A DNA stretch of 64,000 nt, taken from the NCBI GenBank assembly GCA_041687755.1, contig JBDNJM010000040.1, positions 1 through 64,000 on the forward strand, written 5' to 3'. The position numbers were made by a program, and so were the translations under genes. Of this stretch, positions 36,024-44,453 are shown in pieces; the first letter of the stretch is position 1; each line of letters opens with the position of its first letter. Source of the DNA: JBDNJM01 sp041687755. Its GTDB lineage: Bacteria > Planctomycetota > UBA1135 > GCA-002686595. Under the pieces are notes generated by a model that worked only from the letters and a program-made list of their open reading frames with translations, was not told the origin of the DNA and made no database searches.

Positions 36024-36244
36024 TGCGAAGGCCTCGCTTCCAGCGGGTTGCACCGCGCCGAGCGACGCTCAACGATGAACCGCCACTCGAGTTCGGGCAT
36101 TTTGCGCCAACCGAAGAGCTCGTCGAGTGTTCTGCCACAGCCCGTACACAGCACGCCCGATGCATGGAGTGCACAGGCCTTCGTGCAGGGGGAAGCGACA
36201 TCCGCCGCGGGCAGGTCAGGCGATAGTTGGGAGGAGCAGGTCAT
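36020..36244 (-). CDS. DUF1289 small Cys-motif protein
   Basis: A 74-aa protein using ATG at 36244 (MTCSSQLSPD). SPCTKAC, GVLCTGCGRTLDEL and the WRKMPELEWR tail are the DUF1289 signature (C-x3-C...C-x2-C), thought to bind metal or a small FeS cluster. The start 27 codons further upstream is possible but adds an unconserved leader. The stop overlaps the BtuF-like start (ATGA). Function of the family is not established. Confidence 0.8.
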   Translation of the reverse strand: MTCSSQLSPDLPAADVASPCTKACALHASGVLCTGCGRTLDELFGWRKMPELEWRFIVERRSARCNPLEARPSQ

Positions 36245-36360
36245 TGGGATATGGGCACGAAAGACCGAGCACCGGATCCCGGCGCTTCTCGCAGGCCAAA
36301 CGGGAGCGCAACCAGACCACGGCAATCGCCGAGGCCTGGCCGTGCTCCCCGACGCGTACC

Positions 36361-37341
36361 TCAGCCCTGAATCAGCAACTGATCCCCGCCGAGCGACCCT
36401 CCGAAGTCCTCGACCGACAGTCCGAACGCTCCGACGAACCCGGATCCGACAACCGGGCCCGTGACCAACCTCAGCTCGTTGGGCGTTGCCGACTCCACCT
36501 GAAACAGTTGCACCAACATGGCCGGCGGCACGCGCACGAGGTCAATCGAGGCGCTGAGGCTCGCAAGGTCCAGATCGCCGAACCCCTGGGGGTCGCCAAG
36601 TGTCAGCACGATCCGCCCAGCAGCATCCAGCGCCAAGTCACAGGTGGGCTTGGTAGCTAGGTCAGAGACGCTGCTGTTGAGCACGGCGACCCCGTCCACG
36701 TCCACGCCGCCGCCTCCCTCGAGGGCCGCTCCTTGCGTGTCCGTCTCGCCCGGCAAGACGTCCACAAGTCGGACGAAACGGATCGTGTCCAGGTCCACCT
36801 GACCACCGAGCACCGCCGGATCCAGCACCAGCTCGGCCAGGTCGAAGGAGTCACCACCGGAACGCGACGGGTCCAGCGGCGAAACGCTGTTCGAGAGCAC
36901 GTTCGCCAACACGGGTAGCCCTCCACACAGGCCGCTCTGATCGCCCATCGCCGAACCTAGGCCGGTGGTGCTTGAGGGGAAGCGCGCGAACTGCACGCCG
37001 TCCGTGGACACCTCCACGAAGGCGAACTCCGCGAAGACTTGATCCGTTCCGAAGATCACGAACCCGTTCTCGAAGACCGTGAAGTCCGCGCCCGGGCCGT
37101 TGACGATGTCCACATCGAAACCCAGGACGACGGAGCCTCCGTCTCCCAGACCCAGCACGTGGGTGGAGCCGAGCCCGAGTCCTTCCCCCTGGGGACCGCC
37201 AAGGATCAGACTAGGCCCTCCGAAACCACCACCGACTCCGGGGGTGAAGGCGACGACGCTGGTAGCGAAGTCGCTCTGGGCGAGGGCGAACGGAGCGGAA
37301 ACGAGAGCGAGGGCGCAGGCGCCTAAGTTGGCTTGCAGCAT
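36361..37341 (-). CDS. Secreted surface protein under cobalamin riboswitch
   Basis: A 326-aa protein with a signal peptide (LGACALALVSAPFALAQ). The N-terminal two thirds carries a beta-rich domain with LGLGDGGSVVLGFDVDI, NGPGADFTVFENGF and VFAEFAFVEVSTDGVQF, a pattern seen in bacterial 'cell surface proteins' of unknown role; LDTIRFVRLVDV ends it. The C-terminal part (DLALDAAGRIVLTL...) is a separate beta domain. A cobalamin riboswitch lies in the 5' leader about 170 nt upstream, so expression should fall when cobalamin is plentiful. A role in capturing corrinoids at the cell surface is inferred. Confidence 0.8.
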   Translation of the reverse strand: MLQANLGACALALVSAPFALAQSDFATSVVAFTPGVGGGFGGPSLILGGPQGEGLGLGSTHVLGLGDGGSVVLGFDVDIVNGPGADFTVFENGFVIFGTDQVFAEFAFVEVSTDGVQFARFPSSTTGLGSAMGDQSGLCGGLPVLANVLSNSVSPLDPSRSGGDSFDLAELVLDPAVLGGQVDLDTIRFVRLVDVLPGETDTQGAALEGGGGVDVDGVAVLNSSVSDLATKPTCDLALDAAGRIVLTLGDPQGFGDLDLASLSASIDLVRVPPAMLVQLFQVESATPNELRLVTGPVVGSGFVGAFGLSVEDFGGSLGGDQLLIQG

Positions 37342-37504
37342 GCAGTATCAGGGGGTCGTGCCCGCGTCTTCCGCGCGGGCTGTCAATGGAGTCCCCCGCG
37401 ATTGCACGCCCGACCGAACCCCAGGCTCCGCCGCGGCTTGGAAGCGGCGGCCAAAAACGACCATGGGAGTTCAGCAGGCGCCCCAATCCACGAGGGCGTC
37501 TGTC

Positions 37505-37705
37505 TTGAACTCCGGGCAGGTCTTCTGGCTCGTGGATCGCTCTAGGACCGTCCCTTCCCATCCCGGCAGGTGCGGCAGCGCACACGCTCGAAACAGTGGC
37601 ACGACGGTCTTCGTCCCCACTCACAGCGGCGGGACCACGGTGGTTTTGCACCACACTTCCCTCGACCGGAGCAGCGCGCAGCCTACCAGGGGTCGGCATT
37701 CGCCG
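37505..37705 (-). promoter_or_regulatory. Cobalamin (B12) riboswitch
   Basis: On the minus strand the leader contains the core GGGAAGTGTGGTGCAAAACC..., seen as GGGAA, GGTG-AAAACC and GGTCCCGCCGCTGTGA (37624-37661), and the B12 box GAGCCAGAAGACCTGCC at 37514-37531. Order and spacing match the cobalamin riboswitch consensus (GCC-x-CCACTGT core, AGCCAGGAGACCTGCC box). It points at the surface-protein gene starting at 37341. A 7-bp hairpin at 37360-37380, just before the ATG, may be the expression platform; no T-tract terminator is seen. Confidence 0.92.
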
Positions 37706-37798
37706 CGGAGGGGAACCGGCTTTTCGGCCGGACTCTTCGAACCGACTCATCGGAACGGAAGCTCCAGAATCCAGACGCCGCGCTGCTATTCTTAGAGC

Positions 37799-38698
37799 AT
37801 GCAGGACATCGAGCTGCGCCACCTGCGAGCGTTCGTCGCGCTCGCTGAGCACGGTCACTTCGGTCGTGCGGCCGAGAACCTCTCTATCGCCCAACCCTCG
37901 CTGAGCCACACCATCGCTCAGTTCGAGGAGCGACTCGGTCGCGCCCTGGTCGATCGCACGAACCGGCGTGCGCTCAAGCTCACCCCCGAAGGCGAAACGC
38001 TGCTGCCCCACCTGCGCGAGCTGCTCGGCCAGCTGCGCGACGCCCTGGAGAGTGTGCACGTGACCGAAGTGTCCAGCAGTCAACCGCTCAAGGTCGGCTA
38101 CATCGACGGCGAGCCGGTCGCAGCGCGGCCGGCCGCGCTGCGCGCCGTAGCCCGAGATTCGGGTCTGGTCGTCGCCTTTCGACGCCTCTCCTGGGGCCAA
38201 GAGCTGTCCGCCGTGCGCGATCGCGAGGTCGACCTGTGCCTGGTCCGCCTGCCGCTCGACACCGGCAACTTGGGCGTCGAAGTGCTCTTGACCGAGCCGC
38301 GCTTCTGCTGCCTGCCGAAGAGCCACGCCCTCGCCTCTTCGGAGCGGCTCGAACTGCGCGACCTCGCCCAGCTGCCGCTCGCGCGCCTGGCCGGCGCCGA
38401 CCCAACATGGGTCGATCACTGGCGCGGCATGCCCTTGCCCGACGGCCTGCGACCTGCAGAAGGCCCCTTAGTGCACGATCCTGAGCAGGCCTTCGACGCG
38501 GCAATGGCCGGCCTCGCCGCCCTGCTGATCCCGGCCTCCATGCTGCCCGCCGCCCCGCCGGACGAGCTCGCGTTCCTGCCCGTCGACGGCCTCGCCCAGA
38601 GCCAGCTGGCGGCCGTCTGGCGCGGTCGCCGCAGCGCCCCCGCCGAGGAGTTCTGCGCGGCCGCTCGCCACCTCACGGGAACGGTCCCGGACGCCTGA
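37799..38698 (+). CDS. LysR-family transcriptional regulator
   Basis: A 299-aa LysR regulator. The N-terminal winged HTH reads IELRHLRAFVALAEHGHFGRAAENLSIAQPSLSHTI (shown in parts: LRHLRAFVALAEHGHFGRAA / LSIAQPSLSHTI), and residues ~90-290 form the periplasmic-binding-like effector domain with RRLSWGQELSAVRDREVDL. It is divergent from the riboswitch-controlled gene, ~95 nt from the riboswitch 5' end; whether it regulates that gene is unknown. The effector cannot be deduced. Confidence 0.92.
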   Translation: MQDIELRHLRAFVALAEHGHFGRAAENLSIAQPSLSHTIAQFEERLGRALVDRTNRRALKLTPEGETLLPHLRELLGQLRDALESVHVTEVSSSQPLKVGYIDGEPVAARPAALRAVARDSGLVVAFRRLSWGQELSAVRDREVDLCLVRLPLDTGNLGVEVLLTEPRFCCLPKSHALASSERLELRDLAQLPLARLAGADPTWVDHWRGMPLPDGLRPAEGPLVHDPEQAFDAAMAGLAALLIPASMLPAAPPDELAFLPVDGLAQSQLAAVWRGRRSAPAEEFCAAARHLTGTVPDA

Positions 38699-38823
38699 CG
38701 CCGGGGCAAATCCCCTCGCGACCCGAACCCGTGCCTAAGCTTCCCCTGCCGGAACCCGGGACGCCTGTGTAGGCCCCCCACGCCCGTGCAACGCTGAATG
38801 GCGGCCCCGGTTAAACTCGGCGC

Positions 38824-39567
38824 ATGCGAACCGAGCAGATGCGCTATCAAGATCCGGACTGCGATCGTGTCGGCACCGATGCGGAGATCGCGCTGCGCAA
38901 TCTGCCGTTCGACGGCGCGCGCGTCCTCGAGCTCGGCTGCGGCTCCGGTGCCCTCGCGCTCGAACTGCTCGACGCCGCTGCGATCTCGCACTACATCGGT
39001 GCGGAGGTCGACGCACGGCAGCACGAGAAGAACCTGGAGCTGGAGCGCGACCCGCGCCTCGAGTTCAGGCTCGGACCCGCCGAGCACATCGCGGAGCCCG
39101 ACGCGAGCTGCGACCTCGTCCTGATGATGCGCTCGCTGCACCACGTACCGCAGGAGAGCATGGCGCAGGCCCTCTCCGAGGCGGCGCGCGTCCTGCACCC
39201 CGGTGGCCAAGCCTGGATCGCCGAGCCCGTGTACGACGGACAGCTGAACGCACTGCTCAGCTTGTTCCACGACGAGCGCGAGGTCCGGGCCGAGGCCTTC
39301 GCGGCCGTTCGCGGATCGATCGAGCAGGAGCAGCTCGAGCTCGTCACCCAGCACTTTTATCTGGTCGAGCGCCACTTCGCCGACTTCGAGGACTTCGACC
39401 GGCGCATCCTCAAGGCGACCCACACGGAGCACCAGCTGTCCGCCACCCTGTTGACTGAGGTCCGCGAGACCTTCAAGGCGCAGATGGGTCCCGACGGCGC
39501 CCACTTCAGGAGCCCCGTACGGGTCGAGCAGCTGCGCCGCCCCCGGGCTCTAGGGCTCGAACTCTAG
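38824..39567 (+). CDS. Class I SAM-dependent methyltransferase
   Basis: A 247-aa methyltransferase. VLELGCGSGALALELL is motif I, IGAEVDARQHEK motif II, and CDLVLMMRSLHHVPQESMAQAL followed by RVLHPGGQAWI are the motif IV/post-motif regions of Methyltransf_11/25. The C-terminal ~90 aa (LFHDEREVRAEAF...DRRILKATHTEHQL, shortened) are a helical extension. Monocistronic, followed by a 12-bp GC hairpin. Substrate unknown. Confidence 0.85.
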   Translation: MRTEQMRYQDPDCDRVGTDAEIALRNLPFDGARVLELGCGSGALALELLDAAAISHYIGAEVDARQHEKNLELERDPRLEFRLGPAEHIAEPDASCDLVLMMRSLHHVPQESMAQALSEAARVLHPGGQAWIAEPVYDGQLNALLSLFHDEREVRAEAFAAVRGSIEQEQLELVTQHFYLVERHFADFEDFDRRILKATHTEHQLSATLLTEVRETFKAQMGPDGAHFRSPVRVEQLRRPRALGLEL

Positions 39568-39582
39568 GCGTCTGTCTGGACC

Positions 39583-39615
39583 CGCCCGGGAGGCCCCCCC
39601 CGAGCCTCCCGGGCG
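39583..39615 (+). terminator. GC-rich hairpin after methyltransferase
   Basis: A perfect 12-bp stem CGCCCGGGAGGC / GCCTCCCGGGCG with a 9-nt loop lies 16 nt after the methyltransferase stop. There is no T tract, so it is a probable factor-assisted terminator or mRNA 3'-end stabiliser. Confidence 0.6.
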
Positions 39616-39663
39616 AAGCTCGGAAACCCTTGATGCTCTCAAGCCCCTAGCGAGCGCCAGGCG

Positions 39664-40050
39664 TTGCCCATGCTCCTGCCTTCCGAAGAGCCCTGGCGCC
39701 TCGCGGCGCTGCACTCCTACGCCATCCTCGACACGCCTCCCGAGCCCGGGTACGACGCCCTGACCGACGTCGCTGCTGCCCTGCTCGATGCCCCGATCGC
39801 CCTGCTCAGCCTCGTCGATCAAGATCGGCAGTGGTTCAAGTCCAAGGTCGGGCTGGAGGCTCCCTCGTCGACCACAGCGGTCAGGCTTTCGGAACCCTGT
39901 GCATCATCGACCGGCGCCCTCGCGAGCAGTCGCCCGAGCGCCGCGCACAGCTCGCCTCGCTCGCCCGGCAGTACGAGGGATCCCGGATTGGGCTCTCCGC
40001 CGCCTGTAAGATCGTGCAGCGCCACCGCGATAGGCTCCTGGTCGAGTAGA
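39664..40050 (+). pseudogene. GAF-domain gene remnant (internal deletion and frameshift)
   Basis: The start (LPSEEPWRLAALHSYAILDT then FDALTDVAAAL-type sequence, here YDALTDVAAALLDAPIALLS and DRQWFKSKVGLEA) is the N-terminal half of a GAF domain of the kind fused to diguanylate cyclases and histidine kinases. Right after GLEA the reading frame changes: GQAFGTLCIIDRRPREQSPE, the C-terminal part of the same domain, continues in another frame from ~39880, with the middle of the domain missing. The signalling output domain is gone as well. It is therefore a decayed fragment. Confidence 0.75.
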
Positions 40051-40191
40051 AGCCCGGCGCGGGCAGCCACTTCAGGTTCACGCTCTCCGCGGCGAGACTC
40101 CAGAGCCAATAGCCGGCGCCACAGGCCGCCTGACCTCCGGCCAGTTCGCTCTGTTCGCCCCGAACGTCAAGACGCCTTCCGCTCTCCTACC

Positions 40192-41450
40192 ATGCAACCG
40201 GAAGCGATCCGCGCCGCAGCCGCCGCACTTCGCTCGGCAGAGAAGTCCGTCCGAGTCCTGCGCGGCCTCAGCTGGGGGCGGCAGGTGCGCACCCGGTTCT
40301 TCGCCGATGGAGCCGCGAAGCTCCCGGAAGTCGAGTACCCCCAGTACGACCCAGCGCCGGTTCATTCGGCCGTTCGCGACGCCCTGCACAACGTCCGTGG
40401 TGAGGGGCCAATCGCGGACTGGCTGCGACGCAGCGGTTCCGCAATCCGAACCGCGGCCGACCTGCTCGCCAGCACGGCAACGCCTGCCTTCGCCACACAG
40501 GGCGCCAGCTTGTTCGGCAGCCCCACGACCCTCCAGGGCGGCACCACCGCTCTCGACCTGGCCCAAACGGTCCTGCGAATTCACGCCGATTCCTCGCACC
40601 TCGATCTTGGCGCGCCCCCCGAGGCCTGCCTGCTGGCCGACGAAGTCGCGCGCCGCATGCGCCGCGCCTGCGATCGCTTGTTCGGCCCCGAGGCGCCGGA
40701 GGTGCTGGTCGTGGACGAACTCTCCGCCAACGCCCTCGCCGGCCCCACAGCCGCATCCAGATTCGTCGCGACGCCTGCTTCTCCGATCTCGATGCGCGTC
40801 AACTCATCGAACACGAAGCCCACGTCCACGTGGCCACGTCGCTCAACGGCCGTCGGCAGGTGGACCTCCCCCTGCTCTCCGCTGCCCACGCCGGCACGAC
40901 CCGCACGCAGGAAGGACTCGCGGTCTTCGCCGAGTTCATCACCGGCGCGCTCGACCTGGACCGCTTGCGTCGGCTGGCCCTGCGCGTCATTGCTATTCAG
41001 GACGTCCTGAACGGCGCGGACTTTCTCGACGTCTACCGCGGCTTCCTAGCGGCGGGCGTGGCTCCTGAGCAAGCGTTCGAAAGCGCGCGCCGAGTCTTCC
41101 GCGGAGGCGTGCTCACGGGCGGGGCCCCCTTCATGAAGGACCTCGTCTACCTCGACGGTTTCCTGCGCGTGACCAACTGCCTGCGCGCCATCGTCGCCGA
41201 GGGTCGCGCCGACGTCCTGCCGCTGCTGTTCTGCGGCAAGCTCGACCTCGAAGACCTACCCGCCCTGGCCTAGGCGACCGAGCAGGGGCTCTGCCATCCG
41301 CCGGCCTACTTACCGCCCTGGGCCTCCGATCGCCGCTTCCTCGTGACCTATCTCGCCTACTCGCAGTTTTTGAGCAGCGTGCGGCTGGACGACTACCGAG
41401 GGCACTTCCGCACCCTGCTGGAGCACACTCCGGCCTTGGGCGCGCGGTAG
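40192..41450 (+). pseudogene. DUF1704 (QEGLA-motif / MATCAP-like metallopeptidase) pseudogene
   Basis: From MQPEAIRAAAAALRSAEK to about 40742 the frame is open and ends in VLVVDELSANALAGP; the homologous sequence then continues in the next frame as HSRIQIRRDACFSDLDARQL with the active-site HEAHVH (HExxxH) and the QEGLAVFAEF motif that defines the family. A TAG at 41271-41273 interrupts this frame, but readable homology (PPAYLPPWASDRRFL, YLAYSQFLSSVRLDDY) continues to 41450. One frameshift plus one nonsense codon argue for a pseudogene; the intact family is a minimal gluzincin-like metallopeptidase. Confidence 0.8.
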
Positions 41451-41508
41451 GCCGTCGCCCTCGACGCCACCCCACTGCCCCGCACACTCAACACGCGCAT
41501 CGCAGAGC

Positions 41509-41649
41509 CGTACGGAGCCAGACACAATACGGGCTTCTCCGTACAACTGGCCGCCCGGCTTACCCGTCCATGACGAAAGATTCGTCATGGACGGGTAAGC
41601 CGGGCGGCCAGTTGTACGGAGAAGCCCGTATTGTGTCTGGCTCCGTACG
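41509..41649. repeat. Perfect 69-bp inverted repeat (3-nt loop) between convergent genes
   Basis: Positions 41509-41577 are the exact reverse complement of 41581-41649 (69 of 69 by hand) with AGA between them. Outer sequence TACGGAGCCAGACACAATACGG resembles (with shared TACGGNGCCAGNCAC) the arms of the repeat at 11213. It lies between the DUF1704 pseudogene (plus) and a DoxX-like gene (minus, stop at 41652), again a convergent junction. Terminator function or a REP/MITE-type mobile palindrome are the two main readings. Confidence 0.92.
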
Positions 41650-41651
41650 TC

Positions 41652-42005
41652 TCAGGCCTGGGATCGTCGCAGCGCTACCACGACGATCCCCACGTTGAGC
41701 AGCAGCAACACGGCGGCCGGGACCATCGCCGTCCACGGATCGCCGATCCGCACTCGAGTGGCGATGCCGGCCAGCATCATCAGGCACAGCCCCCCCCCCG
41801 CCCAAACATCCAGGGCAGGCAGCAAGAACCCGGCCAGGAGCCCTAGGGCGCCCGCGACCTCCAGCGCCCCCACGAGCATGCGCAGGCGCGCCAGCCCGTA
41901 GCGCTCGAACTCGAGCACCATCGAGGCCGAGACCATGCAGAACACGCCGTAGTACAGGAACGCTGCCGCGGACAGCAACTTGACCAGGTGGAACGCGGAG
42001 AACAT
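41652..42005 (-). CDS. DoxX-like small membrane protein
   Basis: A 117-aa protein (ATG at 42005, MFSAFHLVKLLSAAA) with four hydrophobic segments, including LRMLVGALEVAGALGLLAGF, the DoxX/DoxX-like loop-helix pattern with a conserved Glu. Family members are membrane proteins of mostly unknown function, some tied to sulfur or redox stress. The stop codon is 3 nt from the 69-bp inverted repeat. It diverges from another DoxX-like gene. Confidence 0.7.
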   Translation of the reverse strand: MFSAFHLVKLLSAAAFLYYGVFCMVSASMVLEFERYGLARLRMLVGALEVAGALGLLAGFLLPALDVWAGGGLCLMMLAGIATRVRIGDPWTAMVPAAVLLLLNVGIVVVALRRSQA

Positions 42006-42064
42006 TCCCAGAGGATAGCACGGGAGGCTTGGCTCCAAGCCCACTCCCGATCCACAATGCTTCC

Positions 42065-42433
42065 ATGCCCCCGTTCACTCTTGCGCTCGTCCTCCAGCTC
42101 GTGCTCGCCCTCGGTCTCCTGAACGTCTGGCTCGTCCGGGCGAGCAATTCCACCACCTTTCGCGGCCGCGGCGCCGACTCGCTGCGCGACGAGTTCTCGC
42201 AGTACGGGCTTCCCGAGCCCGTGTTCTACGTCGTCGGAGCCCTCAAGCTCGGGACGGCAGCCGCCCTGATCGCTGGCCTCTGGTTTCCCGCGCTCGTGCT
42301 GCCCGCGGCAGCCCTGCTCAGCGCGCTGATGCTCGGCGCGCTCGCGATGCACATCAAGGTCGGCGACCCGCCGCTGCGCTCTCTGCCCGCCGCCCTGATG
42401 CTCGGCATGAGCCTCGCGCTGATCTTCGTCTGA
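42065..42433 (+). CDS. DoxX-like small membrane protein
   Basis: A 122-aa protein (ATG at 42065) with four membrane helices and the VVGALKLGTAAALIAGLWFP segment that matches the DoxX-like family. It is related in layout to the divergent gene ending at 41652; the two starts are 59 bp apart and could share a control region. Function unknown. Confidence 0.7.
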   Translation: MPPFTLALVLQLVLALGLLNVWLVRASNSTTFRGRGADSLRDEFSQYGLPEPVFYVVGALKLGTAAALIAGLWFPALVLPAAALLSALMLGALAMHIKVGDPPLRSLPAALMLGMSLALIFV

Positions 42434-42529
42434 GCCGACCGGGCATCCTCTCCGCCAGAACAGCGCGCGCCCTCTGCCCGTCGGCCTGTGCCGTTCTGGA
42501 CATCGGAAGAAACACGCGAGGAGAAGCGC

Positions 42530-42846
42530 ATGGGCTCAGCGGGCGGACAGGGACGTCTTTGGGGGGCCGAAGCGGACAAGTGGCCGATGATCCAGGAACC
42601 CCATCACGGGCCGTTGTTCACGGCGATGCTCGAGGCGGCGGGGGTCGCGCCTGGCAAGCGCATGCTCGACGTCGGTTGCGGCGGGGGCTTCTCCACCCGG
42701 GTTGCCGTCGAGCGCGGGTCACGGGGCTCGACGCCGCCGCGGGCATGATCGACCACGCCCGCGCAGTCGTCCCGGAGCCGTACGCCGCGCAGCGTTCGAC
42801 TTCGCTACGCTTTGAAGCGGGCCCATGTCGTCAGGGCAGCCCCTAG
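42530..42846 (+). pseudogene. Truncated, frameshifted methyltransferase remnant
   Basis: MGSAGGQGRLWGAEADKW leads to APGKRMLDVGCGGGFSTRVA, motif I of a class I SAM methyltransferase. At ~42715 the frame shifts: the continuation ARVTGLDAAAGMIDHARAV is read in the next frame. After ~42800 homology stops without the rest of the domain. It is a pseudogene or a sequence with an error plus deletion. Confidence 0.7.
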
Positions 42847-42927
42847 CGCCCCATCGCAGCTGCAGTCCGCATTCGTGCGGGACCGACCCGCGGCGCCCGA
42901 CCCCGCCACAACCCCCCAAGCCATCCC

Positions 42928-43938
42928 GTGAAGTTCCAGGACTACTACGAGTTGCTCGGTGTCGACCGCGATGCGAGCCCCGAGCGAATCAAGAAGGCCT
43001 ACCGCAAGCTCGCGCTGAAGTGGCACCCGGACCAGAACACGAACGACCCGGACGCCGCCGAGATCCGGTTCAAGCAGATCAGTGAGGCTTACGAAGTCCT
43101 CTCCGATCCGGAGAAGCGCAAGAAGTTCGACCGCTTCGGTGAGCACTGGGAGCACGGTCAGGAGTTCGAGCCGCCGTCCGGGGAGCGCACCATGTCGCGC
43201 GAGGATTTCGAGGCCGCCTTCGGGGGCACGGGCGGCTTTTCGGATTTCTTCCAGTCTGCATTCGGTGACGACATGCGGCGCGACTTCGACGGCGAGCCGC
43301 GCCGGCACGGCCGCTATCGCTTCCGCGGCGCGGACGTCCGTGCGGATCTCACACTGTCCGCTTCAGACGCGCTCGCGGGCGGCACGCGTGACTTCCAGGT
43401 CCCCGCGCGCGTCGACTGTCCGAGCTGCGGCGGCACCGGCGCTCTCTCGCAGCACGTGTGTCCCTCGTGCGGCGGAGTCGGTAAGGTCCGACAAACGAAG
43501 ACCGTCGAGCTCAAGATTCCCGCAAACGTTCGGGACGGACTGACACTACGCCTGAAGGGCCTAGGTGAGCCCGGCGGGAGCGAAGGCGAAGCCGGCGACT
43601 TGCATCTGGCGCTGCGGCTTCAGGACGACGAGAACTTCAGCGTCCGGGGCGACGATCTTGAGACGAGCGTGACGCTCGCTCCGTGGGACGCGGAGAACGG
43701 CACGAAGATCGAGGTGCAAACCGCGCGTGGCACAGCCACGGTCAACGTCCCGCCCAGCTCACGCAGCGGAAAGCTGCTGCGCCTGCGCGAACAGGGCCTA
43801 GCGAAGCGCGGCGGTGGACACGGCGACTTGCTTGTTCGGCTTCAGATCGATTTGCCGAAGGAGCTGACGGCTCGCCAAAAAGAACTCCTGCGCGAACTCG
43901 GCACCGTCGCGACCGCCGAACGGGGAGGTGCCGCGTGA
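42928..43938 (+). CDS. DnaJ-family co-chaperone, CbpA-like
   Basis: A 336-aa J-domain protein starting at GTG ([20 protein letters not shown]). The J domain has the HPD motif in [10 protein letters not shown]; a Gly-rich linker with FSDFFQS follows; the C-terminal substrate-binding domain carries only two zinc-type motifs ([16 protein letters not shown]) rather than the four of DnaJ. That half zinc finger and the CbpM-like partner overlapping its stop (GTGA) point to a CbpA-like co-chaperone of DnaK. Confidence 0.85.
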   Translation: MKFQDYYELLGVDRDASPERIKKAYRKLALKWHPDQNTNDPDAAEIRFKQISEAYEVLSDPEKRKKFDRFGEHWEHGQEFEPPSGERTMSREDFEAAFGGTGGFSDFFQSAFGDDMRRDFDGEPRRHGRYRFRGADVRADLTLSASDALAGGTRDFQVPARVDCPSCGGTGALSQHVCPSCGGVGKVRQTKTVELKIPANVRDGLTLRLKGLGEPGGSEGEAGDLHLALRLQDDENFSVRGDDLETSVTLAPWDAENGTKIEVQTARGTATVNVPPSSRSGKLLRLREQGLAKRGGGHGDLLVRLQIDLPKELTARQKELLRELGTVATAERGGAA

Positions 43939-44180
43939 GCGTCAAATCCGTCCGCATCGAGGGCCGACTGTACCTGTCCATCGAGATCCTCGCCGAGCTG
44001 TACGAGGTGCAGAGCGTCCTGCTGCGGAAGGCCTACAAGAGCGGCCTGCTCGGCACGGGCGTCGAACACGAGTGCACGCTGTGCATCGAGGCCGTCAAGC
44101 TCGATCGAGTCGCGACGATCGTGCGGCTGCACGAATCCTTCGGTCTCGACCTGGAAGCCATCACCAAGCGGTTCGCCTAG
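43935..44180 (+). CDS. CbpM-like chaperone modulator
   Basis: An 81-aa protein whose GTG start overlaps the CbpA-like stop by 4 nt. [23 protein letters not shown] resembles (shown shortened: [12 protein letters not shown]) the MerR-like HTH of CbpM, which binds and inhibits CbpA; the tail [14 protein letters not shown] fits. The order cbpA-cbpM is the usual one. Two Cys (HECTLCIE) are unusual for CbpM and could bind metal. Confidence 0.7.
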   Translation: MSVKSVRIEGRLYLSIEILAELYEVQSVLLRKAYKSGLLGTGVEHECTLCIEAVKLDRVATIVRLHESFGLDLEAITKRFA

Positions 44181-44261
44181 GGAGCGTGAGGCGCGGTCCC
44201 CATCGATGGGCGACGGGGCGGGCTAGATCGCATCTCAGCCGGCGTCCATGCCGGATAAGAA

Positions 44262-44331
44262 GAGTGATACGCCAAGAGGTCCTGAGTTCGAGCCAGGTCC
44301 GAGAATGGCTCCGGGAGCTTGAGTCGCTGCG
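44262..44331 (+). repeat. Dispersed recombinase-tail repeat, copy 1
   Basis: Encodes SSSQVREWLRELESLRQ, matching in sequence pattern the copies at 46701-46771 (SWNQVRHCLSELVSLRK) and 51178-51247 (SWNQVRGWLRELETLRV). The third copy lies at the end of a broken serine recombinase gene, so these look like scars of related recombinase genes. The surrounding gap 44181-44453 contains no intact gene. Confidence 0.55.
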
Positions 44332-44453
44332 CCAGGCTGTCCTTGCGCCCCTGAAGCGGCTCTGCGGCCTCCCGAGCAAGGACAGAAACGCGCAGCCTCA
44401 GTATCCACGCTGCGAACGGACTCCTGGGTCGAACGCTGTAGACTGCCCCTACC

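Noticed and set aside
42928..44180. Heat-shock (CIRCE-like) operator before the CbpA-like gene
   Set aside because: No TTAGCACTC-type inverted repeat found upstream of 42928.
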